From positions 1-5,572 of the forward strand of contig DHLT01000140.1 of NCBI GenBank assembly GCA_002405405.1: a DNA stretch of 5,572 nucleotides, in the 5' to 3' direction. The notes under the pieces were generated by a model. It was not told where the DNA came from and made no database searches. It worked only from the letters and a program-made list of their open reading frames with translations. Positions 5,517 to 5,572 of this stretch are shown in pieces. Each line of letters starts with the position of its first letter. Position 1 is the stretch's first letter. Made by a program: the position numbers and the translations under genes. Source of the DNA: Ignavibacteria bacterium UBA4661. GTDB lineage: Bacteria > Bacteroidota > Ignavibacteria > Kapaibacteriales > UBA4661.

Positions 5517-5572
5517 GTGCTTATACATTGATGGTTTCCCCTACTATAGATTCTCGTTACATACAGCATTAA
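5517..5572 (+). other. Short flank after miaA without a convincing gene
   Basis: No hairpin with a T-run follows miaA, so termination is not seen here. An ATG at 5531 opens MVSPTIDSRYIQH, whose TAA is exactly the last three bases of the window; it has no ribosome binding site and is too short to call. Confidence 0.5.

Noticed and set aside
5531..5572. Thirteen-residue frame ending exactly at the window end
   Set aside because: It has no ribosome binding site, is very short, and the coincidence with the edge carries no evidence of coding.
1..5572. CRISPR arrays, tRNA or rRNA genes, insertion sequences, attachment sites
   Set aside because: No regularly spaced repeats, tRNA-like T-arm and cloverleaf, transposase-like frame or terminal inverted repeats were seen on reading both strands.

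Overview
The window looks like ordinary chromosomal DNA from a bacterium, probably of the Bacteroidota/Chlorobi/Ignavibacteria-Kapabacteria group. I infer this from the short pyruvoyl phosphatidylserine decarboxylase next to pssA, the separate PurS/PurQ pair, a membrane CdaA-type diadenylate cyclase without CdaR beside it, moderate GC content, and the scarcity of Shine-Dalgarno (SD) sequences before several genes. The group assignment is an inference and species cannot be named.

Layout. Positions 1-265 hold a reverse-strand reading frame of 88 codons that runs off the left edge; it is unrecognised and only a candidate gene. Positions 266-328 would then be a divergent promoter region in front of the forward gene block, with a possible 15-residue leader peptide coupled to psd. 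From 329 to 5516 all genes are on the + strand: psd (329-985), pssA (1063-1845), purS (1920-2177), purQ (2180-2866), cdaA/dacA (2937-3752), pcm (3793-4506) and miaA (4503-5516). The last 56 bases contain nothing convincing.

How the genes relate. pssA and psd encode consecutive enzymes of phosphatidylethanolamine synthesis: CDP-diacylglycerol plus serine gives phosphatidylserine, which is decarboxylated to phosphatidylethanolamine. purS and purQ encode two subunits of FGAM synthase; the large subunit PurL is not in the window. cdaA makes the second messenger c-di-AMP at the membrane. pcm repairs isoaspartyl damage in proteins, and miaA prenylates A37 of tRNAs; these two overlap by four bases. 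The block is co-directional with spacers of 77, 74, 2, 70 and 40 bases and one overlap, so it could be one long transcript or several short ones. The 74-base and 70-base spacers share an 11-base element.

No clearly novel system is present. The two items most worth checking are the chain of mutually exclusive hairpins ending in a T-run in the purQ-cdaA spacer, which resembles an attenuator, and the unrecognised reverse-strand partial reading frame at the left edge.
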